DNA of 64,000 nucleotides from Pigmentiphaga sp. (lineage in GTDB: Bacteria; Pseudomonadota; Gammaproteobacteria; Burkholderiales; Burkholderiaceae_B), in assembly GCA_023228945.1 (NCBI GenBank), contig JALOAI010000018.1, forward strand, positions 62,001-126,000, in the 5' to 3' direction. This document shows positions 1 to 9,603 of this stretch, in pieces. The position numbers were made by a program, and so were the translations under genes. The notes below the pieces were generated by a model. It did no database searches and had not been told where the DNA came from. It saw nothing but the letters and a program-made list of their open reading frames with translations. Each line of letters opens with the position of its first letter. The stretch's first letter is position 1.

Positions 1-1236
1 GTTCCAGCCGTTGCGGACGTAATTCTTCTGGCGATCGTCGGCCAGGTAGCGGCAGCCAGTGGGGCCCTTGACGGCCAGCATGCCGACTTCGCCCGGCGGC
101 AGGGGGTTCATGTCGTCGTCCACCACCATGGCGCGGTAGCCGGGCAGCACCTTGCCGATCGAGCCGGGGCGGAAGTCGTCGGGGCTGGAGGCGATGTAGA
201 TGTGGATCAGCTCGGTGCCGCCGATGCCGTCGTGGATCTCGATGCCGGAGGCTTCGCGCCAGCGGCGGCGGGTGTCGTCGGGCAGGGCCTCGCCGGCGGA
301 GACACACTTCTTGAGGCTCGAGATGTCGTAGCGGTCGACCAGGTTGGCCATCTGGCGGTAGGCGGTGGGCGAGGTAAAGCAGATGGTGGCGCGGTGATCC
401 TGGATGGCCTTCATCAGCGGCTCGGGCGCCAGGCGTTCGATCAGCACGGTGCTGGCGCGGGCCCAGAGCGGGAAACACAGCATGCCGCCCAGGCCGAAGG
501 TGAAGGCCAGCGGCGGAGTGCCGATGAAAACGTCGTCGGCCGTGGGCTTGAGGCAATGGCGCGGGAAGACTTCGCACATCGCCATGACGTCGCGGTGGAA
601 ATGCACGGTGCCCTTGGGCACGCCTGTGGTACCGGAGGTGAAGCCGATGAGGGCGGGATCGGTGGCGGCGGTGACGATGGCCTCGAAAGTGCCCGGCTTG
701 CCGGCCATGGCGGCTTCGAGATCGCCGCCTTCGCCGAAGTACCTGGCTTGCTGTAGGTAGGGGGAATCCTGGCGCGCCAGTTCGAGCTCTTCGGCCAGGG
801 ATTTATCGCACAGCACATGGCTCACCTGGGCCAGTTTGGCAATGTCTTTCAGCTCTTTGGCGCGCAGCAGCGGCATGGTGCCCACAGCGATGCCCCCCGC
901 CTTGATGACCGCCAGCCACGAGGCCGCGAGCATGGGCGAATTGCCGCCGCGCAGCAGCACGCGGTTGCCTGGAACCAGGCCGAGATCCTCGACCAGGACG
1001 CGGGCCAACTGGTTGACGATGGCCTGGAGTTCGCGATATGTCCAGCGGAGGTCCTGGCCCAGGATGGCCGGCCGGTCGCCATGCCCTTCGGTAATCGCCA
1101 GGTCGAGCAATTGGGTGGTGGCGTTGAGACGCTCGGGAAACTGCAGCTCCGGCTGGTCGAACAGAAACTCGGGCCAGTCGGCGGGGGGCGGCAGGTTATC
1201 GAGGACGAAGGTGTCGCGATGGGCGGTGTAGGGCAT
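1..1236 (-). CDS. abmG: 2-aminobenzoate-CoA ligase (partial, C-terminus outside window)
   Basis: The ATG is at 1236-1234 and 412 codons run to the window edge without a stop, so the C-terminal part is missing. The protein opens MPYTAHRDTFVL and carries the adenylate-forming P-loop GFTSGTTGVPKGT followed by HFHRDVMAMCEVFPRHC, the pattern of benzoate/2-aminobenzoate-CoA ligases. It should activate anthranilate (or benzoate) to the CoA thioester with ATP in the cytoplasm. It is divergent from the 2-aminobenzoyl-CoA monooxygenase/reductase gene, which fixes the likely substrate as 2-aminobenzoate; benzoate is the alternative. The family role is established knowledge (Azoarcus evansii 2-aminobenzoyl-CoA pathway) and the substrate is inferred from context. 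Confidence 0.85.
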   Translation of the reverse strand, partial: MPYTAHRDTFVLDNLPPPADWPEFLFDQPELQFPERLNATTQLLDLAITEGHGDRPAILGQDLRWTYRELQAIVNQLARVLVEDLGLVPGNRVLLRGGNSPMLAASWLAVIKAGGIAVGTMPLLRAKELKDIAKLAQVSHVLCDKSLAEELELARQDSPYLQQARYFGEGGDLEAAMAGKPGTFEAIVTAATDPALIGFTSGTTGVPKGTVHFHRDVMAMCEVFPRHCLKPTADDVFIGTPPLAFTFGLGGMLCFPLWARASTVLIERLAPEPLMKAIQDHRATICFTSPTAYRQMANLVDRYDISSLKKCVSAGEALPDDTRRRWREASGIEIHDGIGGTELIHIYIASSPDDFRPGSIGKVLPGYRAMVVDDDMNPLPPGEVGMLAVKGPTGCRYLADDRQKNYVRNGWN

Positions 1237-1292
1237 GGTGAGTACGGCGCAATCCTAGGCTATCGAAGTGTCAACTATGCGATCTCTATCTT

Positions 1293-1307
1293 TTAGTTGT
1301 CAAGTAA
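1293..1307. promoter_or_regulatory. Candidate MarR-type operator between abmG and abmA
   Basis: The sequence TTAGTT-GTC-AAGTAA is an inverted repeat with one mismatched pair, the size usual for MarR dimers. A second GTCAA core lies at 1270-1274. A possible promoter for the plus-strand operon is TTGCGT (1361-1366), 18 bases, TAAAAT (1385-1390). The MarR gene at 4592 belongs to the operon this region would control. Binding is inferred, not shown. Confidence 0.38.
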
Positions 1308-1473
1308 TTGTTTTCCCGGATAACCTTGATGTATGGCAATAAAAAGTCGTGATCAGGGGCTTGCGTATCGACGGATGTGATCGGTAAAATGCTTTAGAAC
1401 TAAATTAATTTTTGCCATGCCGCTGGTGTGTCCGCACCCGGTACCCCACACACGTTTCCCATCCGGAGATCGC

Positions 1474-3813
1474 ATGAAAATCGTTTGCATTGGAGGCGGC
1501 CCCGCCGGCCTGTACTTTGCGCTGCTGATGAAGCAGCAAAACCCTGCTCACGACATCACCGTGGTGGAGCGAAACCGGCCCTACGACACCTTCGGCTGGG
1601 GCGTGGTGTTTTCCGACCAAACGCTGGGCAATCTACGCGCCGCCGACGAAAAAACCGCCACCCAGATCCTCGACGCCTTCAATCACTGGGACGACATCGA
1701 AGTCCTGATCGAAGGCCACAGCGTGCTGTCCAGCGGCCATGGCTTCTGCGGCATCGGCCGCAAGCGGCTGCTCAACATCCTGCAGGCCCGCTGCGAAGAG
1801 CTCGGCGTGAAGCTGGTGTTTGAAACCGACGTCGAGAGCGACGAAGACTACCCCGACGCCGATCTCATCATCGCCTGCGATGGCCTCAACAGCCGCATCC
1901 GCACCAAATACGCCGATACCTACCAGCCCGACATCGACGTGCGCGATTGCCGCTTCGTCTGGCTGGGCACCAAAAAGCTGTTCGAGCCCTTCACCTTCGC
2001 CTTCGAAAAAACCGAATGGGGCTGGTTCCAGGCCCACGCCTACCGGTTCGACGACGAAACCTCCACCTTCATCGTCGAAGCCCCCGAGCGTGTCTGGCTG
2101 GGTGCCGGCATCGACAAAATGGAGAAAGAAGAGTCGATCGCCTTCTGCGAAAAACTCTTCGCCAAGTATCTCGACGGCAATCCGCTGGTCTCCAACGCCT
2201 CGCACCTGCGCGGCTCGGCGCAGTGGATCAAGTTCCCGCGCGTCATCTGCAAAACCTGGGTCCATCACAACGGCCGCGCGCCGGTGGTGCTGATGGGCGA
2301 CGCCGCCCACACCGCCCACTTCTCGATCGGCTCGGGCACCAAGCTGGCGCTGGAAGACGCCATCGAGCTCACGCGCTGCATCGGCCGCTCGCCCGACGAC
2401 CTCGCCGCCGCCCTGCGCGACTACGAGGCCGTGCGCAGCATCGAGGTATTGCGGATCCAGAACGCCGCGCGCAACTCCACCGAGTGGTTCGAGAACGTCG
2501 ACCGCTACGTCAACCTGCCGCCCGAGCAGTTCGCCTACTCGCTGCTGACCCGCAGCCAGCGCATCAGCCACGAAAACCTTCGCCTGCGCGATCGCGGTTA
2601 CATCGAGCGCTATGAAGACTGGGTTGCCAGCCAGGCCGGGATCGAACGCAAGCCGGGCCAGGAGCCGATTCCGCCGATGTTCACGCCCTACACCGTGCGC
2701 GGCGTCACGCTGCCCAACCGCGTGGTGGTGGCGCCGATGGCCCAGTATTCCTGCGTCGACGGTGTGCCGGGCGCCTTCCATCAAACCCACCTGGGCGCAC
2801 GCGCCATGGGCGGCGCCGGCATGGTCATGGTCGAAATGACCTGCACTTCGCCCGACGCCCGCATCACCCCGGGATGCCCCGGCCTGTGGAACACCGAGCA
2901 GCGTGATGCCTGGAAGCGCATCGTCGACTACGTGCACCAAGAAACCTCCGCCAAGATTGGTATCCAGCTTGGCCATGCCGGCCCCAAAGGCTCCACCCGC
3001 GTCGCCTGGGAGGGCATCGATCTCCCGCTGGAAAGCGGCAACTGGCCGCTGATATCGGCCTCGGCCACGCAATATCTCAAGGACCGGAGCCAGGTTGCGC
3101 GCCCCATGACGCGCGACGACATGGATCGCGTGCGCGACGACTTCGTGCGCTCGGCCCGCTACGCCGCCGAGGCCGGCTTCGACTGGCTGGAGCTGCACTG
3201 CGCCCACGGTTACCTGTTGTCCGCCTTCATCTCGCCGCTCACCAATCACCGCACCGATGAATACGGCGGCTCGCTCGAGAACCGCATGCGCTATCCGCTG
3301 GAAATCTTCCACGCGATACGCGCCGTGTGGCCGCAGGATCTGCCGCTGTCGGTACGCATTTCGGCCCACGACTGGGTCGAGGGCGGTATCACGCCCGACG
3401 ACGCCGTGGAAATCGGCCGCATGCTCAAGGCCGCGGGCGTCGACATCGTGCACGTCTCCTCGGGCCAGGTGAGCCACGACGAAAAACCCGTCTACGGCCG
3501 CATGTTCCAAACGCCGTTTGCCGACCGTATCCGCAACGAAGCGGGCATCCCCACCATCGCGGTGGGCGCCATCTCCGAGGCGGATCACGTCAATAGCATC
3601 ATCGCCGCCGGCCGTGCCGACCTGTGCGCGGTGGGTCGGCCGCACCTCGCCAATCCGGCCTGGACGCTGCAGGAAGCCGCCCACATCGGCTATCACGACA
3701 TCGCGTGGCCCAAGCAGTACCGCACCGCCAAGGTCCAGCTCGAGGTCAACTTCGAGCGCGCGCGCCAGATGGAGCTGGCGGCGGCGGCGCCGGCCGAAGC
3801 CGAGGGCTTGTGA
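1474..3813 (+). CDS. abmA: 2-aminobenzoyl-CoA monooxygenase/reductase, two-domain flavoprotein
   Basis: This is a 779-residue cytoplasmic protein. I chose the ATG at 1474 because GGAG lies 5 bases upstream and the next residues, MKIVCIGGGPAG, form the FAD dinucleotide fold; an upstream ATG at 1417 would add a meaningless tail. Residues 1 to about 390 are a class A flavin monooxygenase, with the second FAD motif GDAAHTAHFSIGSGTK. From about residue 400 (FTPYTVRGVTLPNRVVVAPM) to the end is an Old Yellow Enzyme/NADPH dehydrogenase domain, with HCAHGYLLSAFISP and TDEYGGSLENR. This fusion is the hallmark of the enzyme that hydroxylates and reduces 2-aminobenzoyl-CoA, dearomatising the ring. Salicylyl-CoA 5-hydroxylases share the layout, so context decides. 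Its stop overlaps the next start by one base. Confidence 0.92.
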   Translation: MKIVCIGGGPAGLYFALLMKQQNPAHDITVVERNRPYDTFGWGVVFSDQTLGNLRAADEKTATQILDAFNHWDDIEVLIEGHSVLSSGHGFCGIGRKRLLNILQARCEELGVKLVFETDVESDEDYPDADLIIACDGLNSRIRTKYADTYQPDIDVRDCRFVWLGTKKLFEPFTFAFEKTEWGWFQAHAYRFDDETSTFIVEAPERVWLGAGIDKMEKEESIAFCEKLFAKYLDGNPLVSNASHLRGSAQWIKFPRVICKTWVHHNGRAPVVLMGDAAHTAHFSIGSGTKLALEDAIELTRCIGRSPDDLAAALRDYEAVRSIEVLRIQNAARNSTEWFENVDRYVNLPPEQFAYSLLTRSQRISHENLRLRDRGYIERYEDWVASQAGIERKPGQEPIPPMFTPYTVRGVTLPNRVVVAPMAQYSCVDGVPGAFHQTHLGARAMGGAGMVMVEMTCTSPDARITPGCPGLWNTEQRDAWKRIVDYVHQETSAKIGIQLGHAGPKGSTRVAWEGIDLPLESGNWPLISASATQYLKDRSQVARPMTRDDMDRVRDDFVRSARYAAEAGFDWLELHCAHGYLLSAFISPLTNHRTDEYGGSLENRMRYPLEIFHAIRAVWPQDLPLSVRISAHDWVEGGITPDDAVEIGRMLKAAGVDIVHVSSGQVSHDEKPVYGRMFQTPFADRIRNEAGIPTIAVGAISEADHVNSIIAAGRADLCAVGRPHLANPAWTLQEAAHIGYHDIAWPKQYRTAKVQLEVNFERARQMELAAAAPAEAEGL

Positions 3814-4592
3814 TGACCACGCCTCAACCCCTGCAGGGACGGCACGCGCTGGTTACCGGCGCCGCGCGTGGCATCGGCGCCGCGGTGGCGCGCCTGTTGG
3901 CGCAGCAAGGAGCCCGGGTGTCCCTGCTCGGCCGCAATCTTCAGGCGCTTGAAGGCCTCCGCGCCACGCTGCCGGGCGGCCCGCATCTGCCCGTCACCGC
4001 CGACATCGGCGATCCGGCGGGCGTACAGGCGGCGTTCGCGCAGGCGCGTGATGCCCTGGGCCCCATCACCATCCTGGTCAACAATGCGGGCCAGGCCGAA
4101 AGCGCGCCGTTCGGCAAAACGTCGATCGATCTCTGGCAGCGCATGCTGCAGGTGAACCTCACCGGCACCTTCCTGTGCTGCCAGGCGGCATTGCCCGACA
4201 TGCTGGCCGCAGGCACGGGCCGCATCATCAACATCGCCAGCACCGCGGGCCAAAAGGGCTATCCCTACGTGGCCGCCTATACGGCCGCCAAGCACGGCGT
4301 GATCGGGCTGACCCGTTCCCTGGCCCTCGAGCTGGCGCGCAAGGGTATTACCGTCAACGCCGTCTGCCCGGGATACACCGATACCGACATCCTGCGCGAG
4401 AGCATCGCCAACGTCGTGGCAAAGACCGGTCGTTCGCCCGAGGAAGCCATGGCCGAGTTCACCGCCGGCAATCCGCAACGCCGGGTGATCCAGCCCGACG
4501 AAGTGGCCGACGCGGTGCGTTGGCTTTGCGGCGAAGCCGCCGGATCGATCACCGGCCAGGCCATCTCCGTCTCGGGTGGCGAGGTTACGTGA
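3813..4592 (+). CDS. SDR-family 3-hydroxyacyl-CoA dehydrogenase-like oxidoreductase
   Basis: The protein has 259 residues. The start ATG shares its first base with the abmA stop (TGATG), so translation is probably coupled. Classical SDR features are all present: TGAARGIG nucleotide motif near residue 13, NNAG, the catalytic Ser in NIASTAG and the Tyr-Lys pair in YTAAK. It probably oxidises a hydroxyacyl-CoA intermediate with NAD(P) after dearomatisation, the beta-oxidation-like part of the pathway. The exact step is inferred from operon membership; FabG-like reductases are indistinguishable by motif. Confidence 0.85.
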   Translation: MTTPQPLQGRHALVTGAARGIGAAVARLLAQQGARVSLLGRNLQALEGLRATLPGGPHLPVTADIGDPAGVQAAFAQARDALGPITILVNNAGQAESAPFGKTSIDLWQRMLQVNLTGTFLCCQAALPDMLAAGTGRIINIASTAGQKGYPYVAAYTAAKHGVIGLTRSLALELARKGITVNAVCPGYTDTDILRESIANVVAKTGRSPEEAMAEFTAGNPQRRVIQPDEVADAVRWLCGEAAGSITGQAISVSGGEVT

Positions 4593-5116
4593 TGCCCGAC
4601 CTTTCGCACGCCATGTTGCGCGATGCGCACGGCCTGGGGCACGAGGCGCGCGTCCATAGCGACGACCACGCCGCGCTCAAGCTCTGGCTGCGCCTGCTCT
4701 CATGCTCCAAGCAGCTGGAAACGGAGGTTCGCCGCCGGCTGCGTGCGCGCTTTGGCGTGTCGATTGCGCGTTTCGACTACCTCGCCCAGCTTTATCGCTA
4801 TGGCGAGGGCCTGAAAATGCGCGATTTATCACAACATTTGATGGTGACCGGCGGCAACGTCACCGGGCTCACCGACGAACTCACCCGCGAAGGGCTGGTG
4901 CTGCGCGAGGCCAGCACCACCGATAAGCGTTCGCGCATCGTGCGCCTCACGCCCAAAGGGCGCGAAGCGTTCGAAGCCATGGCTCAAGCCCACGAACAGT
5001 GGATACTCGAGCTGTTCGGCAACATGACGGACAAGCAGATGCAACAGTTGTACACCCAATTGGGCATACTGCGCGTCCATCTCACGCACCACGATTTTTC
5101 CGAGGACTCCGCATGA
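4592..5116 (+). CDS. MarR-family transcriptional regulator of the 2-aminobenzoate operon
   Basis: The protein has 174 residues and a TGATG one-base overlap with the SDR stop. It has the winged-helix layout of MarR: a helical start, recognition region LMVTGGNVTGLTDELTREGLV and the wing TTDKRSRIVRLTPKGREAF, followed by a C-terminal dimer helix. MarR proteins in aromatic-acid clusters usually repress until an acyl-CoA or aromatic ligand binds. Here the gene sits inside the operon it probably controls, and a palindrome at 1293-1307 is the obvious target. It overlaps the next gene by four bases (ATGA). Confidence 0.88.
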   Translation: MPDLSHAMLRDAHGLGHEARVHSDDHAALKLWLRLLSCSKQLETEVRRRLRARFGVSIARFDYLAQLYRYGEGLKMRDLSQHLMVTGGNVTGLTDELTREGLVLREASTTDKRSRIVRLTPKGREAFEAMAQAHEQWILELFGNMTDKQMQQLYTQLGILRVHLTHHDFSEDSA

Positions 5117-5976
5117 CCCACGATTCCACTCCGCGCGTCGATCCCGCCCTGATGGCCGGCAACCGCAAATCGCTGGCCGGCTACCAGGCCCAGCATTTCC
5201 TGTGGGAGGCCGTTGACCAGGTCGGTGTCATCACGCTGAACCGGCCGGAACGCAAAAACCCGCTCACCTTCGACTCCTACGCCGAATTGCGCGACTTCTT
5301 CGGCCAGCTCAAGTACGCGGAGGATGTGAAAGCCGTGATCGTGCGTGGCGCCGGTGGCAACTTCTGCTCCGGTGGCGACGTGCACGAGATCATCGGGCCG
5401 CTGGTCCGCCTCACCGCGCCCGAGCTGCTGATGTTCACCCGCATGACGGGCGACCTGGTCAAGGCCATGCGCGCCTGCCCGCAGCCCATCATCGCCGCCG
5501 TGGATGGCGTCTGCGCAGGCGCCGGCGCGATCGTCGCGATGGCATCCGACATGCGCCTGGGCACCGCGCGCAGCAAAACCGCCTTCCTGTTCAATCGAGT
5601 GGGTCTGGCGGGTTGCGACATGGGCGCTTGCGCCATCCTGCCGCGCCTGATCGGCCAGGGCCGTGCCAGCGAATTACTGTACACCGGCCGCTCGCTGGGC
5701 GGCGAAGAGGGCGAGCGCTGGGGTTTCTTCAATCGCCTGGTCGAGCCCGAGGCCCTGGACGAAGCCGCCCGCAAGCTGGCGAGCGACATCGCGGCGGGCC
5801 CGACCTTCGCCAACGGCATTACCAAGACCATGCTGCACCAAGAGTGGAACATGAGCATCGAGCAGGCCATCGAGTCCGAGGCGCAGGCCCAGGCCATCTG
5901 CATGCTCACCGAGGATTTCTCGCGCGCCTACCACGCCTTCGTGGCCAAGCAGAAGCCCAAGTTCGAAGGAAACTGA
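5113..5976 (+). CDS. Crotonase-fold enoyl-CoA hydratase/isomerase family enzyme
   Basis: The protein has 287 residues and its ATG overlaps the MarR stop by four bases. The CoA-binding signature GAGGNFCSGGDVHEI is clear, as is the crotonase core VDGVCAGAGAIVAMASDM. The two acid residues that hydratases use are not where expected: the GGGCEL-type Glu position reads GAIV, and the second Glu region reads FNRVGLAGCDMGA. The enzyme therefore may not be a plain hydratase; ring opening or isomerisation of the alicyclic CoA intermediate is possible. Family assignment is firm and the reaction is inferred. Confidence 0.85.
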   Translation: MTHDSTPRVDPALMAGNRKSLAGYQAQHFLWEAVDQVGVITLNRPERKNPLTFDSYAELRDFFGQLKYAEDVKAVIVRGAGGNFCSGGDVHEIIGPLVRLTAPELLMFTRMTGDLVKAMRACPQPIIAAVDGVCAGAGAIVAMASDMRLGTARSKTAFLFNRVGLAGCDMGACAILPRLIGQGRASELLYTGRSLGGEEGERWGFFNRLVEPEALDEAARKLASDIAAGPTFANGITKTMLHQEWNMSIEQAIESEAQAQAICMLTEDFSRAYHAFVAKQKPKFEGN

Positions 5977-5978
5977 TC

Positions 5979-7141
<1,163 letters not shown>

Positions 7142-7145
<4 letters not shown>

Positions 7146-7576
7146 GTGTTCACTTCTCCCGCCCCTACACGATCCGGTTCTCCGACTGCGATCCGGCGGG
7201 CATCGTATTCTTCCCCCAGTATTTCGTCATGTTCAATGGCACGGTCGAAGACTGGATCACCGACGGCCTGGGCATCGGCTACCGCACGCTGGTGATCGAG
7301 CGCCGCACCGGCATGCCCACGGTACACCTCGACGTCGACTTCACCGCCATCAGCCTGATGGGCGACGAAGTCGTCCTCGAGCTGGAAGTCATCCGCCTGG
7401 GCAGCAAGTCGCTCAAGCTCGAGCACCGCTGTGTCGGCCTCGACGGCACCGTGCGCGCACGGGTTGAACAGGTAATCGTCACCACCTCGCTCGACACCCA
7501 TGACTCGATCGAAATCCCGGCCGATCTGCGTGCCGCGATCGAGGGCAACGTTGCCGCGGCTTCCGCCGGCTCTTGA
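7142..7576 (+). CDS. 4-hydroxybenzoyl-CoA-type hotdog thioesterase
   Basis: The protein has 144 residues. The start overlaps the dehydrogenase stop as ATGA. The N-terminal motif SDCDPAGIVFFPQY places Asp17 as the catalytic acid of 4HBT class thioesterases, followed by HLDVDFTAISLMGDEV. It probably hydrolyses dead-end acyl-CoA intermediates and so recovers CoA, a role proposed for thioesterases in CoA-dependent aromatic pathways. It resembles the thioesterase at 32163-32597 in length and in the DPAGIVF motif. Confidence 0.85.
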
Positions 7577-7636
7577 TTCCATCGGTTCCGGCCCCGGCAG
7601 GGCTGGAACCGCAACCCATCACGATAAGGAAATCCC

Positions 7637-8029
7637 ATGCAAGTGCTGCTCCCCGAAGGTTGGCCCCGTCCGAAAGGCTACGCCAATGGCGTTGCCGTGA
7701 CCGGTCGCCAGATTTATGTCGCCGGCATGATCGGCTGGGACGCCCATGCCCAGTTCCACACCGACGACTTTGCCGGCCAGGTGCGCCAGGCCCTCGAGAA
7801 TATCGTCGCCGTCCTCAAGGAAGGCGGCGCGACGCCCGAGCACATCGTGCGCATGACGTGGTACGTCGTCAATAAAAAAGAATACTTGGCCGCCGGCAAA
7901 GACGTCGGCCAGGCCTTCCGCGAAGTCATCGGCAACTACAACATCCCCATGACGGCGGTGGAAGTGACGGCGCTGATGGAAGACCGCGCCAAGGTCGAGA
8001 TCGAAGTCACGGCGGTGGTGCCGGCGTAA
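7637..8029 (+). CDS. RidA-like (YjgF/YER057c/UK114) protein
   Basis: The protein has 130 residues, with AAGGA-type ribosome site (ATAAGGAAA) 5-8 bases before the ATG and a 60-base gap after the thioesterase. The fold is recognisable from GRQIYVAGMIGW, QALENIVAVLKEGGATPEHIVRMTWYV and VEVTALMEDRAKVEIEV. True RidA deaminases carry Arg in the segment before VEV (ARSCVEV in E. coli); here it is IPMTAVEV, so that Arg is missing (Met105). It may hydrolyse the enamine formed from 2-aminobenzoyl-CoA; this role is inferred. It is the last gene before the hairpin at 8045. Confidence 0.82.
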   Translation: MQVLLPEGWPRPKGYANGVAVTGRQIYVAGMIGWDAHAQFHTDDFAGQVRQALENIVAVLKEGGATPEHIVRMTWYVVNKKEYLAAGKDVGQAFREVIGNYNIPMTAVEVTALMEDRAKVEIEVTAVVPA

Positions 8030-8044
8030 GCCGGCCCAGAACAA

Positions 8045-8079
8045 CACGGGCCCCGCGGCAAAATGCCGCGGGGCCCGTG
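8045..8079. terminator. Strong hairpin between convergent operons
   Basis: A perfect 15-bp stem (CACGGGCCCCGCGGC and its complement) with the loop AAAAT lies 15 bases after the RidA stop. No clear T run follows on either strand, so efficiency is uncertain. Its place between convergent genes (RidA plus, amidase minus) supports a two-way terminator. Confidence 0.55.
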
Positions 8080-8168
8080 GCCGTTCAAGGCAAGAAGGCG
8101 GAACCGGACCATCGCTTGCGATGGCCCGGTCTTTAACCCCGACGGGATCCGTACGTTGGGAAAGATCG

Positions 8169-9545
8169 CTACAGATTTGGCCGATGGCTTGTGAATCCCG
8201 TCGCCGCCTCGTAGGCCAGGGCTACGCGATAGATCTGGGCATCCTGGTGATAGTCGGCTGCGAACTGGATCGAGAGCGGCAACCCCTCCGACCAGCCCAT
8301 GGGCATCGCCAAGGCTGGCATTCCGGAGACGTTATACATACGAGTGTATTCGGCGCGAGGTCCGTAGCCCGGCTTGAGGGACTCGTCCAGGCTGTCGGCC
8401 ACGCCACGGCTTGCCGGCGTCACCACGATGTCCACCCGATGGCGAACCGTCTGCCACTCGTCAAGGCACTGCGCGCGCGCGGTGCGCAGCCAGTTGCGGC
8501 GCTCCTCGGTCAATTGCTTGGCCTGAGTGATCCGCGCGGTGAAGGTAGCTTCGAACTCCTCGGGGTGCGTGCTCATACGGCGACCATACTCGTCGTAAGC
8601 GTCCATCGCCGTGATCTCGCCGCCCCAGGCCGAGGCTTTTTCGAAGGTCGGAAGTTGGATCGGTAAAATCTCGGCACCCAGATCGGCCAACACCCGCAAA
8701 GCCTCCGCAAAAGCCGTTCGGCAATCCTCGTCATACTCAAAGACTTCTAGCATATGCCAAGGCACCCCCAGCCGCATGCCGCGCAGGCTGTCGGTTTGGT
8801 AGCGAGTGGGATCGAGCGTGGCTGGATCGAGGCCAGAGGGCTGCATGGCCGCGAACATGAGCAGGTTGTCCGCCACCGTTCGGGTAATGGGGCCGACGTG
8901 ATCCAGGGTTTTCGACAAAGGGATCACCCCCGCGGTACTGACGCTACCCAGCGTGGGCTTGAAACCCACCAGGCCGCATGACGCGGCAGGATTGCGAATC
9001 GAGCCGCCGGTGTCGGTTCCTACGGAGCCTACTCCAAAGCCCGCCGCTACCGCCGCCCCCGAACCGCTACTGGAGCCCCCGGGACTGTGGTTCAGGTCCC
9101 AAGGGTTACGCGGCGAGGGATGCAGCGCGCTCGGAGTGGGCGCACCTCCGGCAAGCTCCCAAAGCATCACCTTGCCCAGCGACACCGCTCCGGCCTGGTT
9201 CAGGTGCGATACCACCTCGGCGTCCTGGCTAGGAACCCAGTTGGCATGACTGCGGGAGTTTGCCGTCGTACGGGTTTGTGCAAGGGCGATATTGTCTTTA
9301 TAGGTGATGGGCAAGCCGTGCAACGGTCCGCGCAGTTGGCCGCGCGACCATTCGTCATCCAGCTGGCGTGCGTGCGCCAGCGCCGCATCCTCCGTGACGG
9401 TAATGAAAGCGCGCACTACGGGATCGAGGCGGCGGACTCGTGCCAGGGCGTCTTGGACGACTTCCGAGGGCGAGATTCTGCGGCTTGCAATCAGGTTTGA
9501 TAACTCCGTCAGCGAAAGCTGGGCGCAGAGGGAGGTGTCCGGCAT
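8169..9545 (-). CDS. Amidase (amidase signature family)
   Basis: The protein has 458 residues. The start at 9545 (MPDTSLCAQLSLTELS) has AGGA upstream; a longer frame to 9677 adds a low-complexity tail and was rejected. The Ser-cisSer-Lys triad is visible: Lys in LPITYKDNIAL and the Gly/Ser-rich segment GGSSSGSGAAVAAGFGVGS followed by DTGGSIRNPAASCG. It hydrolyses an amide to acid plus ammonia, probably in the cytoplasm because no signal peptide is seen. It lies downstream of a Bug receptor and LysR gene on the same strand, so an imported amide or its product is the likely substrate. Confidence 0.87.
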   Translation of the reverse strand: MPDTSLCAQLSLTELSNLIASRRISPSEVVQDALARVRRLDPVVRAFITVTEDAALAHARQLDDEWSRGQLRGPLHGLPITYKDNIALAQTRTTANSRSHANWVPSQDAEVVSHLNQAGAVSLGKVMLWELAGGAPTPSALHPSPRNPWDLNHSPGGSSSGSGAAVAAGFGVGSVGTDTGGSIRNPAASCGLVGFKPTLGSVSTAGVIPLSKTLDHVGPITRTVADNLLMFAAMQPSGLDPATLDPTRYQTDSLRGMRLGVPWHMLEVFEYDEDCRTAFAEALRVLADLGAEILPIQLPTFEKASAWGGEITAMDAYDEYGRRMSTHPEEFEATFTARITQAKQLTEERRNWLRTARAQCLDEWQTVRHRVDIVVTPASRGVADSLDESLKPGYGPRAEYTRMYNVSGMPALAMPMGWSEGLPLSIQFAADYHQDAQIYRVALAYEAATGFTSHRPNL

Positions 9546-9603
9546 AGTCAGTCTGTCCTGCGTGAGAACCCCGAAGGGAAGTTGGAAGATGGCGGTCTTG
9601 CGC

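Noticed and set aside
1633..3696. A 687-codon open frame on the minus strand
   Set aside because: It is entirely antisense to the monooxygenase/reductase gene and has no recognisable domain.
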